NCBI RefSeq assembly: GCF_014356525.2
Contig: NC_052505.1
Coordinates: 17,182,135 to 17,246,134, forward strand
Direction: 5' to 3'
DNA from: Nilaparvata lugens
Taxonomy: Eukaryota > Arthropoda > Insecta > Hemiptera > Delphacidae
Length of the DNA stretch: 64,000 nt
The notes beneath the pieces were generated by a model that did not search any database, was not told the DNA's origin, and saw only the letters and a list, made by a program, of their open reading frames with translations. Below, piece by piece: positions 34,815 to 46,280 of the stretch (within the stretch, counting starts at the first letter, position 1; every line of letters starts with the position of its first letter). The position numbers and the translations under genes are program-made.

Positions 34815-35551
34815 TAGTGAGGTCCACGTTATAATGGCAGTACTTTTTACTTTTGACAGTGACTGTACAGAAGTAGACAAAGAATTCTCAGTCGCCATTT
34901 TTTTCTCCATTCTATCAAAATACTTTAGTACACAAGTCGTATAATTGATTTAAAACGTATTTTTGAATCAATTAAATAATTTATAGACATTACCGTATGA
35001 GAAACACAAATTAAAATACCTGAAATGACATTTTAAGAGTAGATAACGAACCATCCTAGACTCCATCCATGCTTCAGTTAGCCCACACGTATAGGTTAGA
35101 CCTACTCGTACCGGTATAATTAATATTGAAAGGTTATTTCAGAATTATTTCCATTGAAATTACTTATTTTTAATAGGATTTCTATTTTTCTCTTATTTGA
35201 AAAAAATGGAATAGAAAACCTACCAAAAAGCTTAATTTCTGTTGTTTTGAGATTCAGATTGGTGTATCACAGCTTTTTAAAATAGCCACCATTTCAGGTT
35301 TGTATAAAAATAAAATCTGATCTCAGTTATGGAAGCAAATTTATGAATCAAATTATGAAAAAATATATATTCTTGATTGATTTGACATTAAATTGATTAT
35401 TTTATCAAGGAAATTATAATTTATTATTATTAGATCAAATTAAATGGGATGAATTGAGTAACAGCTGTGTACACTCAGTGGCAAAATGGAAAGAATAGGC
35501 AACGTTTTTCTCCTATCTTTCTTCACTGCCATTATAAAGTGGACCTCACTA
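34815..35551. mobile_element. 737-bp non-autonomous DNA transposon with TA target duplication
   Basis: Termini TAGTGAGGTCCACGTTATAA and complement (TTATAAAGTGGACCTCACTA) flanked by TA at 34,813-34,814 and 35,552-35,553. Same family as 16,872-17,086 but more than three times longer. The inner end sequences ATCTTTCTTCACTGCC and ATCTTTATCCACTGCC agree. No transposase frame is present. Confidence 0.85.
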
Positions 35552-35561
35552 TAATAAATAT

Positions 35562-38025
35562 TGTGAAGCTCTTCCTGGGGGAGTCACTCTCACCTCCAAG
35601 GATAGGACAATACACGTAGGGTGATGTAATGCTGTATTTAAATGCCTCACGTATGTATGGTGAATCTTGTACTGAGTCAATGGTGTAGAGGCTATAAATT
35701 TTGCAATGCGTGTGTGGACGCTGAGTGAACACCAGACTGATTGACTCACTACAAGATTCAATACAATTGTCGGAATCGCGGGAGGCCTAAACGCTCGCTC
35801 ACCCTTGATTCTTCTAATGACAGATTGTATAAAGATGAAATTTTTTATAAGCAGTGTAGCGATCGCTAAGCACTGAATACGGATACCTTAAAATTATTAC
35901 CTGTGAAGAATGAGCATACAAAATCATACAGGTCGAGCAAAAATCCCGATGTAGATAATTTACGGGACTGCGTCTCTAATAAGTTCTGAAGGATTAAAAT
36001 ACGGTATTTGGACCAAATATCGTTCAGAATATACTTCGAGAACAGAGTCTTGTCGGGTTTTAAGCTCTATTGTAGGAATTTATATGATCTCTGGCTGCAT
36101 CTGCTGTACAATCGATGTGTTCGCTCCTAAGTCGAGGTAGGTAACAGATAAAAGCTGATATATGAGCAGGTAAGGATAAAGAATAAATATCTCGATCTGA
36201 CCCCACTCGCTACATCCACTTAGACCTGTTCCAATATCCAGCTTAATTCAATTATTTCAATGATCGTATTCGATCGGTTCTTGATGATATAGAACGTATC
36301 AGACACAATAATTGACAGGCTTAAGAAATAATCGAACTCAGAAAGCGAATTAACAAAACTGAAATATATTATAATAAAATATATGATCATACAGTGCAGA
36401 TTCAGAATTTGATTTACAGGTTGATAATAATTTAGCATTAACAGAATAGTTAAAAATTTTCTGGTGCTTGCATGATACCATGCGTGATTCGACAGAATTT
36501 TACAATTGATAAAATTTAACAGTTTTGAAAAAATAGTGAAAAATGAATTATAAAATATTTTAAAATTGCTCGGGGTCGTGGTTCTGGCAGCGGAGGATAG
36601 CTAATCAACTACAAGTTCTTAGAAATTCTACATGAATAAATTCTAGGCTCTTAAATGCTAAAGCGCTTGTTGGCGTGGCCAATAATTTAACGAAGAAAAT
36701 TTTATATCTTTTTGCACTGAAATATTTTCGAAGCGTAGATTGGGGCCCCGTTAAACTTATAACTCACGTGAAATTCCTTGGCGGTCGTGGTTTTCTTCTT
36801 TAGATCAAAAATCGTTTGATCGGCAGCGGGTCCAGGCTTCTGTTTCAGCACGTGGGGAATTTTTAATTTAATATTTCCTTCACCAAATTAATTAAGGGAT
36901 AATTTACTTTAAACTTTTAAATTTATCGATTGATGAAAAATAAATTTACAAATAACAAATAGATTGGCCTAAAATATCGGCTCACAAATAGAACATATAA
37001 AATCGAACAAGAAATTTTTACGAATAGGTCTTGGTAACTATAAAGAGATCTGAACTTTCAAAAGGGAAGTGCTGTCTTTTCTCTAAGCTTCTTGGCTAGA
37101 CCTTTCTTCTGAGAATCTCGATGTAATAAATTTGCATAAAAATTTGCCATTGGTAGAACGATTGTGACGTAGACATGACGTCAGTGGCAAGCAGTAGAAT
37201 ATAATTCCTTTAATTACAATAATAATTCAATTTATGTAATTCTTAAAACTGCTTAATCTTCTAGACATAGTTCCTCTCATACAATGTACATGTGCTAGCG
37301 TATATGATAAGGCAGGGTTGTTGTCTGATAGTAGATTAACATGTGTTGCTTTCAAACGATCACCTTTTTGGTGCTATTTCTATGCACTATGATTGGCTTA
37401 GGCTTGCCAAAGAGATTTAATTACCATGTGGTTCAGCTGAATTAATCATTAATAAATTAATATTCTTATACAATTTTTATTAGGTTTGAGACTGTTATAA
37501 TTAATTTCTGCCGTTTTATCAATAATATAATTTCATGCTATGACCTAGTTAGTTACAATAAGACCTGACATATAATATAATTTCTTAAATAATAAATAAT
37601 TTCAACGATAATACATACATTTTATTTTTTATTTGAAATTCTTGGTCCTTTATTGATAGTTTTATAATTTTTAGAGATGGTATTATATCTTGCGTGAAGC
37701 CAGCATGACATTTGACAATACTTTGAATCAGTCAGCTGTGTTCAGGCTGCTTTAAACATCTGATCGATAGTAAACAAAGTGTAACCTCAAATTCAATGAG
37801 CAATTCGTAAATAATTTGTGCTTTATTTGCAGAATAATTATAATTTTATTGAATAATTTTCTAGAAAATATTCGGTACAGAACGGTACTCTTATCTAATA
37901 TACAGTTACTGATAAGTAAGCTTTATCGCTCGGTCGCTAACTATTCCTTTAGCAAATTCTTTCATTTTAAAAGGTAATCACAATTTTCTCTCTTCTCATG
38001 AGATCTATTTGAAAGATTCATCACA
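35562..38025 (-). mobile_element. Solo LTR of the 47.6-56.2 kb retrotransposon family
   Basis: Begins TGTGAAGCTC and ends GATTCATCACA, the same TG...CA boundaries as the full-length LTRs, and is flanked on both sides by ATAT (35,558-35,561 and 38,026-38,029). At 2,464 bp it is about 50 bp shorter, mainly because the plus-strand left end lacks part of a short internal duplication. Otherwise it aligns collinearly with many point differences, so it is older. The direct repeat plus complete LTR means it arose by LTR-LTR recombination after a full insertion. Orientation is by comparison with the gag-bearing copy. Confidence 0.95.
37165..37183. promoter_or_regulatory. Paired CRE/ATF-like sites in the solo LTR
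   Basis: TGACGTAG then the palindrome TGACGTCA (37,176-37,183). The palindrome and a neighbouring TGACGTA are kept in both other LTRs although much of the surrounding sequence has changed. TGACGTCA is the classic CREB/ATF site; its function here is inference. Confidence 0.35.
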
Positions 38026-38065
38026 ATATTCAACTCACACTACCAACAGAGATGCTCCATATTGA

Positions 38066-38134
38066 GGTGAAATGAAAAAAATATTGTCAGCTCTGCAAAT
38101 TATGTGGGATTGACAATATTTATTTCATTTCACC
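38066..38134. repeat. 69-bp hairpin, MITE-like
   Basis: GGTGAAATGAAAAAAATATTGTCA and a near complement (TGACAATATTTATTTCATTTCACC) enclose about 20 bases. The same left end (GGTGAAATGAAAACGATATT) appears alone at 17,381. Confidence 0.75.
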
Positions 38135-40839
38135 AAGAACATAATCATATCTTCTCATCACTTAATAACAAATTTTCATTACTGAAACAAAATAATTTGT
38201 TAGTTCAAAAATGAATCTTCTTTCATAGCATGCAAAAGATTTGTCAACGGTGCGGATGTAGAAAGGAAGAAGTTATCTGCTTTGTCTAATGACAGACAAT
38301 GATAGCAAACGAATGTTAATCAGGTGCCGTCTTCACAACGTAAATCTCACTATAGATTAGTAAAAGGTGAACACTGAACAGTTACAAGAAAAGCTGCCGA
38401 CACGGACACGTCGCACAGAAGTCATTACTCGACCTATAAAGCAGACAGAGCCGTCTCGATCTATTTTCGTGCACATGACATTGTGTCTGCGTCTGGATGG
38501 GAGAATTGCCCACATCCCTCGCTTCGTCGGTCTACCAAGAAAGGGTAGCAGACTGCCAGTCTCCCAATGACAGGGTCATTGGTCCCCAATCACTCTCCCC
38601 AATGATCATACATACCTTCCAGCACTGACACACACGATTCTCAACCATCCTTTTTATCAATCTTCTCCTTCGTCTCCTCTTACAATCATCCAATCCCTAA
38701 CCAAACACACTCTCCTCTCCACAAGGTCTTCCAAAGGACCTTTCCCTCTTTCCATTCCATGATTCACTGTCATCATCATAATCATTATCATCATCATCAT
38801 CAAATGTCCCTTTCGTCCACCAATAGAGAACAAGAACGAGCTTTGACCTCACGTTCATCTCAACTAAAAAGGAAGCTATAATCATCTCACTCTTTCGTCC
38901 CTCGACGAATAATGTCATTATCCAATAACATTCAATAAGAAACGTTAAAGGCGTCATTAATCCCACTTTAATTTGGTCAAGTGGTGTTATGCTTATTCAT
39001 AGTAAGAAGTAAATTGGTTGGGAGATACTTGGAGTGTTCTCTAGTCTCTAGTAATACTTGTGTAAAGGGTACTACAAGTTGTATATTGTTTTCATTAATT
39101 TGAATAAAGTAACCCATTTAAGTGAAGTGATTTTATTTGTGTGTATACAAAGTTGATCTTAGAAATCATGCTCACCACACTATTATCTTTAATAAATTAT
39201 CATCAATTTTTTTATCGTGTTATCATGAATGAAATGATTTGAGAACTACAGTATTTTCAACTTGAGAGCATAACTCATACATTGTGAGAAACTTTCCGAA
39301 TAGATTCTTCCTGGTATTATACACTGATAAAATATCTCATGTAAATATACCAAGTAGAATTATAACCGGGAGATAAGTTGTTGTGATACTTCAATTGAAG
39401 TGATCAATCAACTGATCAATCAATAATTGTGAGGAGAGCATGAATGATGATACAGCAGAGGGTAGAGCTCACAATCTAACAGTAATGTATTCAAAATATA
39501 GAGGAAGATAAAATATGATGTCTTGGATTAATTATTGTACAAATAATGTACCAATAAGAGTAGCGCTTTAAGAAATACAGTATTTGAAACTCACTGAATC
39601 TAACATTCGAATAGAATATAGAAGAATTCTGAGCATCTCACAATACCATAATCGAATTTTCAAACTCAATACTCAATGTATTTATTTTTGACATGGGATG
39701 AGCATGATGATGACATGACTTTTGACAATGAAAGATATGAATAGGATCCATAATGAAATCACACTTCGAAGATCTCACGAAAAAGGGCAATCAAATATTA
39801 ATTTTCAATTGGACTCAAGAGAAAGAGTTCTTTATTTTTTCATTTGAGAAGATTTCATATTCTGAGGTTACTTTCTTTATTGACGATTTTCAGTTTCGAT
39901 TGGTCAGTAAAATCATTACGAAGATCATAGTTATACAATCCAAGATCATTAATTTTATCCTATGAGATTGGGACATTAATAACGCTTCAATCATACTGAA
40001 GTAGGCCGGCTGAAGCTCGTGGAACAAGTTTCCTAGGAATGGAAAGCTGTTCGGATTGTGTTTGGCTGGAGGCTTCAATTTTGTGATACCATAAAAGGAT
40101 TGAATAGCAATACGAAATCACCAAGTAATTAGATATTTGAATAAGTACCAGTGTTCCATCACGTGCTAAATGTCTGCATTTCAAGTGGTTAGTGTTGTAA
40201 TTACAAAAATGTATCTGGAAAGTAACACGACAACAGTTATTGCAATTTTCACTCCATGAACCAAAGAAGGCATGTAATTTGAATGAACCAATCTGTTTTC
40301 CCGCCAAGGAACATTTCAGCTCGAAAATTATCATTCTCGTTTTCGACGATCATGCAATAGCATTTCATGTCTTCGAATTCACAATTGAATATTTTTAATC
40401 AGTGCCACTCTCTCAATAGTAGTAGTATGTGTTGGTGATGAGGTGGTAGAGATTGATAGAAAAATGTTAGCTCTCGATCAAAATTCACAAATCATACCTT
40501 GGACTAATAGCCTAATTATTTCAATGAATAAGTCAAAATTCAGCTCAACTCACGCAGAGTTTGTTTTATATTGTATTTTCAATCACATCCACTCCCCTAG
40601 TTGAAGGATAATATTGATCATGGAAGAGAATTTCATCAAGTAATTAGCGTTAATGTCTATAAATATACATGTAATTAGAATTCAGCTGAACTAACAAAAA
40701 AATTTGTTTGATATTGTATTTTTGATTAGGTTACACTTTTGATATTGTCTCTTCAATCTCACTCTGTCTCTGCTAAAAGTATATTGGTCATGATGGGAAA
40801 TTTCATCGCGACACGAAACAGGGGATTTGCTTTATCAAA
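38135..40839. other. Non-coding DNA
   Basis: 38,370-38,700 is GC-richer and includes a minus-strand segment with a donor-like AAG|GTATGT at 38,616, but the associated frame is a short Arg-rich run and is not called. A diverged fragment ending GTAACCCATTTAAG at about 39,110 may belong to the hammerhead-like family. A (CAT)n run lies at about 38,770-38,800. Confidence 0.4.
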
Positions 40840-41610
40840 CTGAGACAATTTTTGTCTTTTGTATGTTATACACACTGTTATCAGCGTTATCTGTGATAAA
40901 ATTGATTGTTTCTATTATTTTCTGACTTTCCCTACTTTCTTAAAACGTTTTGAATGATTGTCAAGCGAATTATTATGATTTTCCTTCATTTTTCCATCGT
41001 CATTTTGGATGCTATAGAGAATGTTATCAGTGTCATTTGTGATAAAAATTATTGTTTTCATTGCTGTAGATTCTTCCTATCTTCATAAAACGATACAAAT
41101 GGTTGTCAAACGAATTGTTTCAAAGGAAAACTAGTTCAATCTAACCAATTTTTGTCTTTTTCGATGCTACAGATACTGTTATCAGTGACATCTGTTATGA
41201 AAATTACTGTTTTTATTGGTGAAGACTTCCCCTTTTTTCCTAAAACGTCACAAAGGATTGTCAAGCAACTTATTATGTAGGGAAACGTATTCAATCTAAC
41301 CAATTTTCGTCTCTTTCGTTGCTACAGATACTGTTATCAGTGTCATTACTCATTAGTGATGAAAATTATTGTTTCCATTGTTGTAGACTTTTCCAACTCT
41401 TCTAAAACATACAAATGGTTGTCAAAAGAATTTTTCCAAAGGAAAACTAGTTCAACCTAACCAATTTTTATCTTTTTCTATACTACAGATACTGTTATCA
41501 GTGACATCTGTTATGAAAATTATTGTTTTCATTGATGAGGACTTCTACCTACTTTCCTGAAACGTAACAAATAATTGTCAAGCGAATTGTTATGAAGGAA
41601 TACTCATTGA
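40840..41610. repeat. Degenerate tandem array, five units of about 155 bp
   Basis: The word TGTTATCAG recurs at about 40,876, 41,022, 41,178, 41,332 and 41,492. Each is followed by TGTNATGAAAATTATTGTTT, then CCTAAAACG and TTGTCAA(G/A)CGAATT, and most are preceded by CTAACCAATTTTTGTCTTT. Units differ by many substitutions and small indels, so the array is old. It lies just downstream (minus sense) of the exon-like block at 41,731. Confidence 0.9.
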
Positions 41611-41730
41611 ACCTAACCTAAAATCAACACTCGCGGATGATTCATCCCTTATCAACTCCAACACTGGTACAATGAATGAGAAGTGTGTGCTGGCTGTAAA
41701 TGTAATAATTGATGTTTATTTTCAACTTAC

Positions 41731-42060
41731 CTAATAATGAAGCGGAAGACCATGGCAAACACTGGTTCACATAGTATATCGCGTAGCGACACGACCAACA
41801 CGCGCGATGATGTGAGAGTGAGTGTCGTTGCCGCGTTGCGGGGATTAGTCCAAGTCGTCGGTCGGGTCGTCGGTCGTCACCCCGGTTGAAAGCCACCCTC
41901 TCGTGCCGATCAATACTCGCCCGAAGTCGCAGCGACCCCTGCCGAGAAGCAACAACACATTCATCAGAACAAACACAGCTCTTTACTCTCCCTGACTGAC
42001 TACTTAATTCACTCAGACTCTTACCCCAAGTGCAGTCTCTCCCACCCTCCACAATTCACT
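41731..42060 (-). CDS. Candidate first exon: GC-rich leader, start codon and splice donor
   Basis: On the minus strand this GC-rich block (CpG-containing, unlike the AT-rich flanks) ends at a consensus donor, ATTAG|GTAAGT, with the last exon base at 41,731. Twenty-three bases upstream is an ATG in a good context (GCCATGG, 41,753-41,751) reading MVFRFII and leaving two bases of a codon at the donor. The rest would be 5' UTR, which contains earlier out-of-frame ATGs. The frame is also open further upstream without an ATG. No next exon could be placed with confidence to the left. The 5' limit is a guess from base composition. This is the best host-gene start in the window, but it rests on splice and Kozak signals only. 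Confidence 0.35.
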
Positions 42061-42447
42061 TGTTATAATCTCCCTAACACTTTCCTATTGTTTTTGCAAA
42101 CAACCACTTGACAGACAACACTGCTTCAAAGCTATTTTCATTGATAGTCATTTAAACACAACTATAGAATATAATTATTCATTGTCATTAAACCTCTAGT
42201 GCAATACACACCTAATCAACTCTTAGTCAATTACAGAGGAATACATACAGAGAAACAGTCACATCGAAATCATACATCAGTCATTAGGGAGAATTATATG
42301 ATAAGACTCAAGACCAACAATGTGGTGCTTTATTATTATGAATTTAGTCACAGAACTACCAACAAACAAAAATCAATTTCAATTGAGGAAATAAATTATA
42401 ATTAGAAAAAATATGTGTTGGATGACTTTAAAATTTGAAATATAAAT
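42061..42447. other. AT-rich DNA upstream of the candidate first exon
   Basis: No TATA box is clearly placed. The 68-codon plus-strand frame here is ordinary AT-rich sequence. Confidence 0.35.
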
Positions 42448-43118
42448 ATCGGGCCACCGAGCTTCACTCGTTATTTATTTAATGATAAACAGAACACAAT
42501 TCTTCAAAATGATTGGGGAAGGACTAACAAGCACAGCCAAAACTGTTTCTTCTCCCAATTTTTATTTATACATTATAAATGGACCAAAAAGTAGGTTATG
42601 TTCCATACACTTGAATTCAGGTCCAATTTTCAGTTCAAATATTTGAAAACAGAAAAGTTCTAATTGAGATTGTTTACAAACCAAATTGAAAAACAAAATA
42701 ACACTCACTAATCACTTACAACTGTAAAAATAATAGCCTAATGATTAACTTTGAATATTATGATATACCATGATTGTCATGTCAACAAATCACATTATTT
42801 TGATCGAGTCTATAGAAATGTCTAGATTTCTCGTGAGATACGGTAAGCTGATTCATTGCACATCTCCCACACAGGCACCCGCATCTTCTGTTATCGACAG
42901 ACTACGAAATTATCATCTGTTTTTCCAAGGATGAATTATCCTTTTCATGTCCTTCAGCGAGTTTTTCCAGGGATTCCCTAGTGCAATCGAATTTTTATAT
43001 CATAAACCTACTACGTTTTGGAGATCCGTTGGACATAAATAACGATAAATAAATATAAATAACCAAATATAAAAATATATTCAGATATACAGAAATTGCT
43101 CGATTAATATAATAGGAT
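42448..43118 (+). mobile_element. LINE/SINE-type retroelement 3' region, copy 2
   Basis: Starts ATCGGGCCACCGAGCTTCACT and ends ACAGAAATTGCTCGATTAAT...AATAGGAT, matching 9011-9610. It retains a longer middle (GGACTAACAAGCACAGCC, GGTTATGTTCCATACACTT) not kept in copy 1, and has lost GCCGTTTTCGA just before the tail. No coding region. Confidence 0.6.
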
Positions 43119-44438
43119 TCTCCAATCCCCATCCCTTTATAATGTCACATTTAATGAGATCATTAGTCGTATCCTAATTGATACGACTTGATCAAAATAC
43201 TAAAAATTATTATAGGAAAATCTATCAAAATATGATAAATAATAATACGATTATTCAAATCTATCAGTGAAAACATCACCTCACACTGGACTTATGTTTC
43301 TTCAATTGACAGCATTATCCTTAATTATTTCAAAATCTTCCGATATGAGACTACAGACTTCAACAATATTCAGATAGAGGTTCTAGTGATAATTATAAGG
43401 CTCTCAAATACTATGAATATCTGAAATTATCCAGTCTGGAACCAGATTGCGATTCATCTATTCATAAATCTATGTATCATTCACTGAAGAACACTAAAAC
43501 TCACAAACATTAAATTGGCCAATCGAGTCCTATTATTTTATTTATCCACAAACATGTTATAGCTTGAACATTATGAGCCACGTACTCGGCTGAATGAAAA
43601 ATGATTACCGAAGAAATATTGGGAAAATAATTGATAATGAAATACTTAGGCTTTTCAAAAGAAATATTGGGAGAATAAATGATAATGGGATACTTATGCT
43701 TGTGATCGATCATGGCAGTTAAGTTTGTATTTTGAAAAGTCGGTTACGTTTTACAATTAGTATTTTTACATTTGTCAAGTGGTAGGTGTAGAAGGTGTTA
43801 ACAATACGATAAGATAACAGAGTTCACGCAATTCAAGAGAAGAGGCATTCAAGTCTTGATTTAAGCATTTCTCAAGAAACTTAAATTAGACGCTTTGTTC
43901 TCATGCATACTGAAATAAAAAAATATACCATGTAATTGAGAAACATGATTCAAATCTCTTAAGCTGAACAACTTCTAAAAAAATACACGTTCACGAGAGG
44001 ATGGCTTGATGAATAAATTCAAAATATTTTAGCTTGTTACGGATGAAAAAACACGTTTCTCAACATCCCAAGCCTAGTTCAAGTCATGTCTAGTTTTATC
44101 ATTTGAAAAAATCAGGAAACTTGAGAGGAAAAACTCTGAATTGTGGTGCTACGTTTGAATCGTTTGACCATCAGATAAGTCCTTTTCGTGGCCAAACTTG
44201 TACAGAATTGTTTGGTCATCACCACGAAGCAACTCGTTTGAAAAATGTATGTTGAGGTTTGAAGAACAAAAATATTTAAAATAATTTGGTTCACACATCA
44301 CACTAAGGAGGAACAAAGGAGAAGAATGTTCTGCATTTGAGTACCAACTACTTTATTGTGGTGAATATTCAAATTGGCTTGTGAATTACTTTTCATTCAA
44401 AAACCAAATAAGATAAACTATTCTGAAAATGGTTTTAA
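43119..44438. other. AT-rich non-coding DNA
   Basis: A short internal repeat, GAAATATTGGGA(A/G)AATAA, occurs at about 43,613 and 43,661. No gene supported. Confidence 0.5.
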
Positions 44439-45997
44439 GGAAAGTATTTAATTTGTATAATAGTGTTGTCTACTACTAATAGTCTTTGCATCAAATTATG
44501 AGTCGGCTCAGCCTTATCAATGAAAAATTGTAAAAATCTTATTCTCATGAATAAAATAAAACTCCATCCTATTTAGCTACGCTTAATAAATGACTAGTGG
44601 ATTTCCAAATGATGATTGAATACATCCATAATAATGTAATTTCTTATGGTAAGGCGGAATCATTAAATTTGTTTCGTATCACCGGAGATTCCAGTAATGA
44701 CAGGCGCCTGGAAGAAACAAAAGCAATTTGGGGGCTTAAAATTGATGTGCACCCCACTCCTCACTCCTCATCATCATTCTTCTTCTCTTCTTCTCCTTTC
44801 CATCTTCTCATTTTCTTCTTCTCCTTCTACTTCTCCTGTTCTCTTCCTCACACTCCTACGCGACAAGCACCGGCCAAAACAAATGAAACACAAAATGAGG
44901 CACCAAAGGTGTCGGACGTTATTAATAAGCGCTATAAATCACCTCATGAAAAATAGCCGGCTATTTGTTAGAGGTGTGAGGGAAAGGGAAGGTGGAGTGG
45001 AGGTGTAGGTCCGACAAAGAGGGGAATCAACAACTGGCTCATCAAACATGGCGACACACCTTTTTTCAACAACATGTTCGATTCGTTATATTCGATTAAA
45101 CTTTGCCACCAACATGAAAAAATAATAAAATTTCTGTTCAAAATTGTCAAGGGTAAGCGGATCGATGTTTGTTATCGATCTTTTTTCAATTTCGATCTGT
45201 GAGGTCATTGAATTTTCAATTGTTGAAGAGCCTTTCCAGTTTATTGGGATTGAGTGTCTTGAATTTTTCAATTCCGCGCACCATTGCTAACTCTTTCAAT
45301 TCAAAATGGATTGTTTACCTGTCTTTGAGTGTTAATCGTCAAGTTAAAATCTGTGATACGAACATTTGGAATGTTCAATTGGACTGTGAATTGTAATAAA
45401 AATTGTTTTGGCTAAACCCTGTTAGGCAATTCAGAAAGGTTTGCAATAGATTAAATGAATGAATGGAAATCATATTTAATTTCTGAGCTGATCCACTCCC
45501 GAATTTCCATTTGAAAGAAGTACAATAAGTTATGCCAACCTATTGGAAGGATAAAAACTTGAGGGAAGATTCATTCTATTAGCACCTTTCCCTTTTTTCT
45601 TCTCAGATATTATTGATAGATTTTCGAAATCATATTTTTAAATTTCCTCATCATTCTAAATTTGAATACCATGACATCCACCATTCTCAAAACCTATACT
45701 GAGATTCTGAACATTTGGAAACTGTTCAGAACATCAACTGTGGAATATTTCTTCTACAAAGTTCCCCTACAAAGAATATTTCATCTACATATTGTGGAGC
45801 GTGATTTGAAGGCTTCACATATGTAGAGAGATCTGCCAAATCATGTAGTGCTGAATCTAAATGCCTCACGTTGGGCCGGCAAATCATGTGGTGCGTTTTT
45901 TAACGGCTTCACACATGTAGAGTGAATCTTGTACTGAGTCAATGGTGTAGCGGCTATAAATTTTGTAATTGCGTGTGTGGACGCTGAGTGTACACCA
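44439..45997. repeat. Segmental duplication, copy 1 (1.56 kb)
   Basis: Matches 46,281-47,830 at an offset of about 1,833 bases. After a diverged first 120 bases, the copies differ at only a handful of positions (for example CCAAAT/CTAAAT at 44,604/46,438, ACCGG/ACCAG, and one T-run length). The last 205 bases (45,793-45,997) are the start of the LTR found next to copy 2. The open frames inside (a CT-rich 119-codon frame and a 103-codon frame) occur in both copies but are low complexity and not called as genes. Confidence 0.95.
45793..45997 (-). mobile_element. Truncated LTR end within duplication copy 1
   Basis: Begins TGTGGAGCGTG after ...CATAT exactly as at 47,626 and stops at GTGTACACCA, after which an unrelated LINE fragment follows. 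It preserves the same host/LTR junction as the full element. Confidence 0.95.
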
Positions 45998-46045
45998 TAC
46001 GTCATGACTGGCTCAATCATTGCCTGGTAAATATTTTTTTTGTAT
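45998..46045 (-). pseudogene. LINE reverse-transcriptase fragment (C-terminal end)
   Basis: The minus strand reads NIYQAMIEPVMTY, which matches the (I/L)YxxxIxPVxTYGxE motif found after the reverse-transcriptase domain of RTE-type non-LTR elements, as I recall it. It is cut off at the duplication boundary before the Gly-Glu. Confidence 0.45.
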
Positions 46046-46163
46046 TTTTGGTTATGTTTTATTCCATAGGATTGGATGTAGTTGTCTTATCATATTTTTT
46101 CCCTTCCTTATCTTCCCCATGATATCCACTCTATCCCTTCCATCATCATGACCTATATATAAT

Positions 46164-46280
46164 ATGACCTATATGACCTATATGATAATAAAATTGATAG
46201 AAGAATACAAAAAATGGGGCTTGGAGGTTAACACAGAAAAGACACAATATATGCAGTTCGGAGGCACAGGACAGGATATT
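46164..46280 (+). pseudogene. LINE reverse-transcriptase fragment (post-palm region)
   Basis: The plus strand reads LIEEYKKWGLEVNTEKTQYM, a very typical RTE/Jockey-type segment just after the YADD box, in which a Lys-Thr pair contacts the template region. The frame stops being LINE-like at 46,280, where the duplicated host segment begins. It is in the opposite orientation to the fragment at 45,998-46,045, so the LINE remnant has been inverted or comes from two insertions. Confidence 0.75.

Noticed and set aside
38616..38696. Minus-strand segment between TTAG and AAG|GTATGT
   Set aside because: The frame is a short Arg-run peptide with no acceptor tract. It could be a UTR exon, but nothing supports coding.
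41642..42052. 136-codon minus-strand frame
   Set aside because: It has no ATG at its start and runs across the strong splice donor, so it is more likely leader sequence than protein.
44597..45008. 119- and 103-codon frames duplicated at 46.44-46.84 kb
   Set aside because: Low-complexity Ser/Phe-rich products of a CT-rich tract. Conservation reflects the recent duplication.
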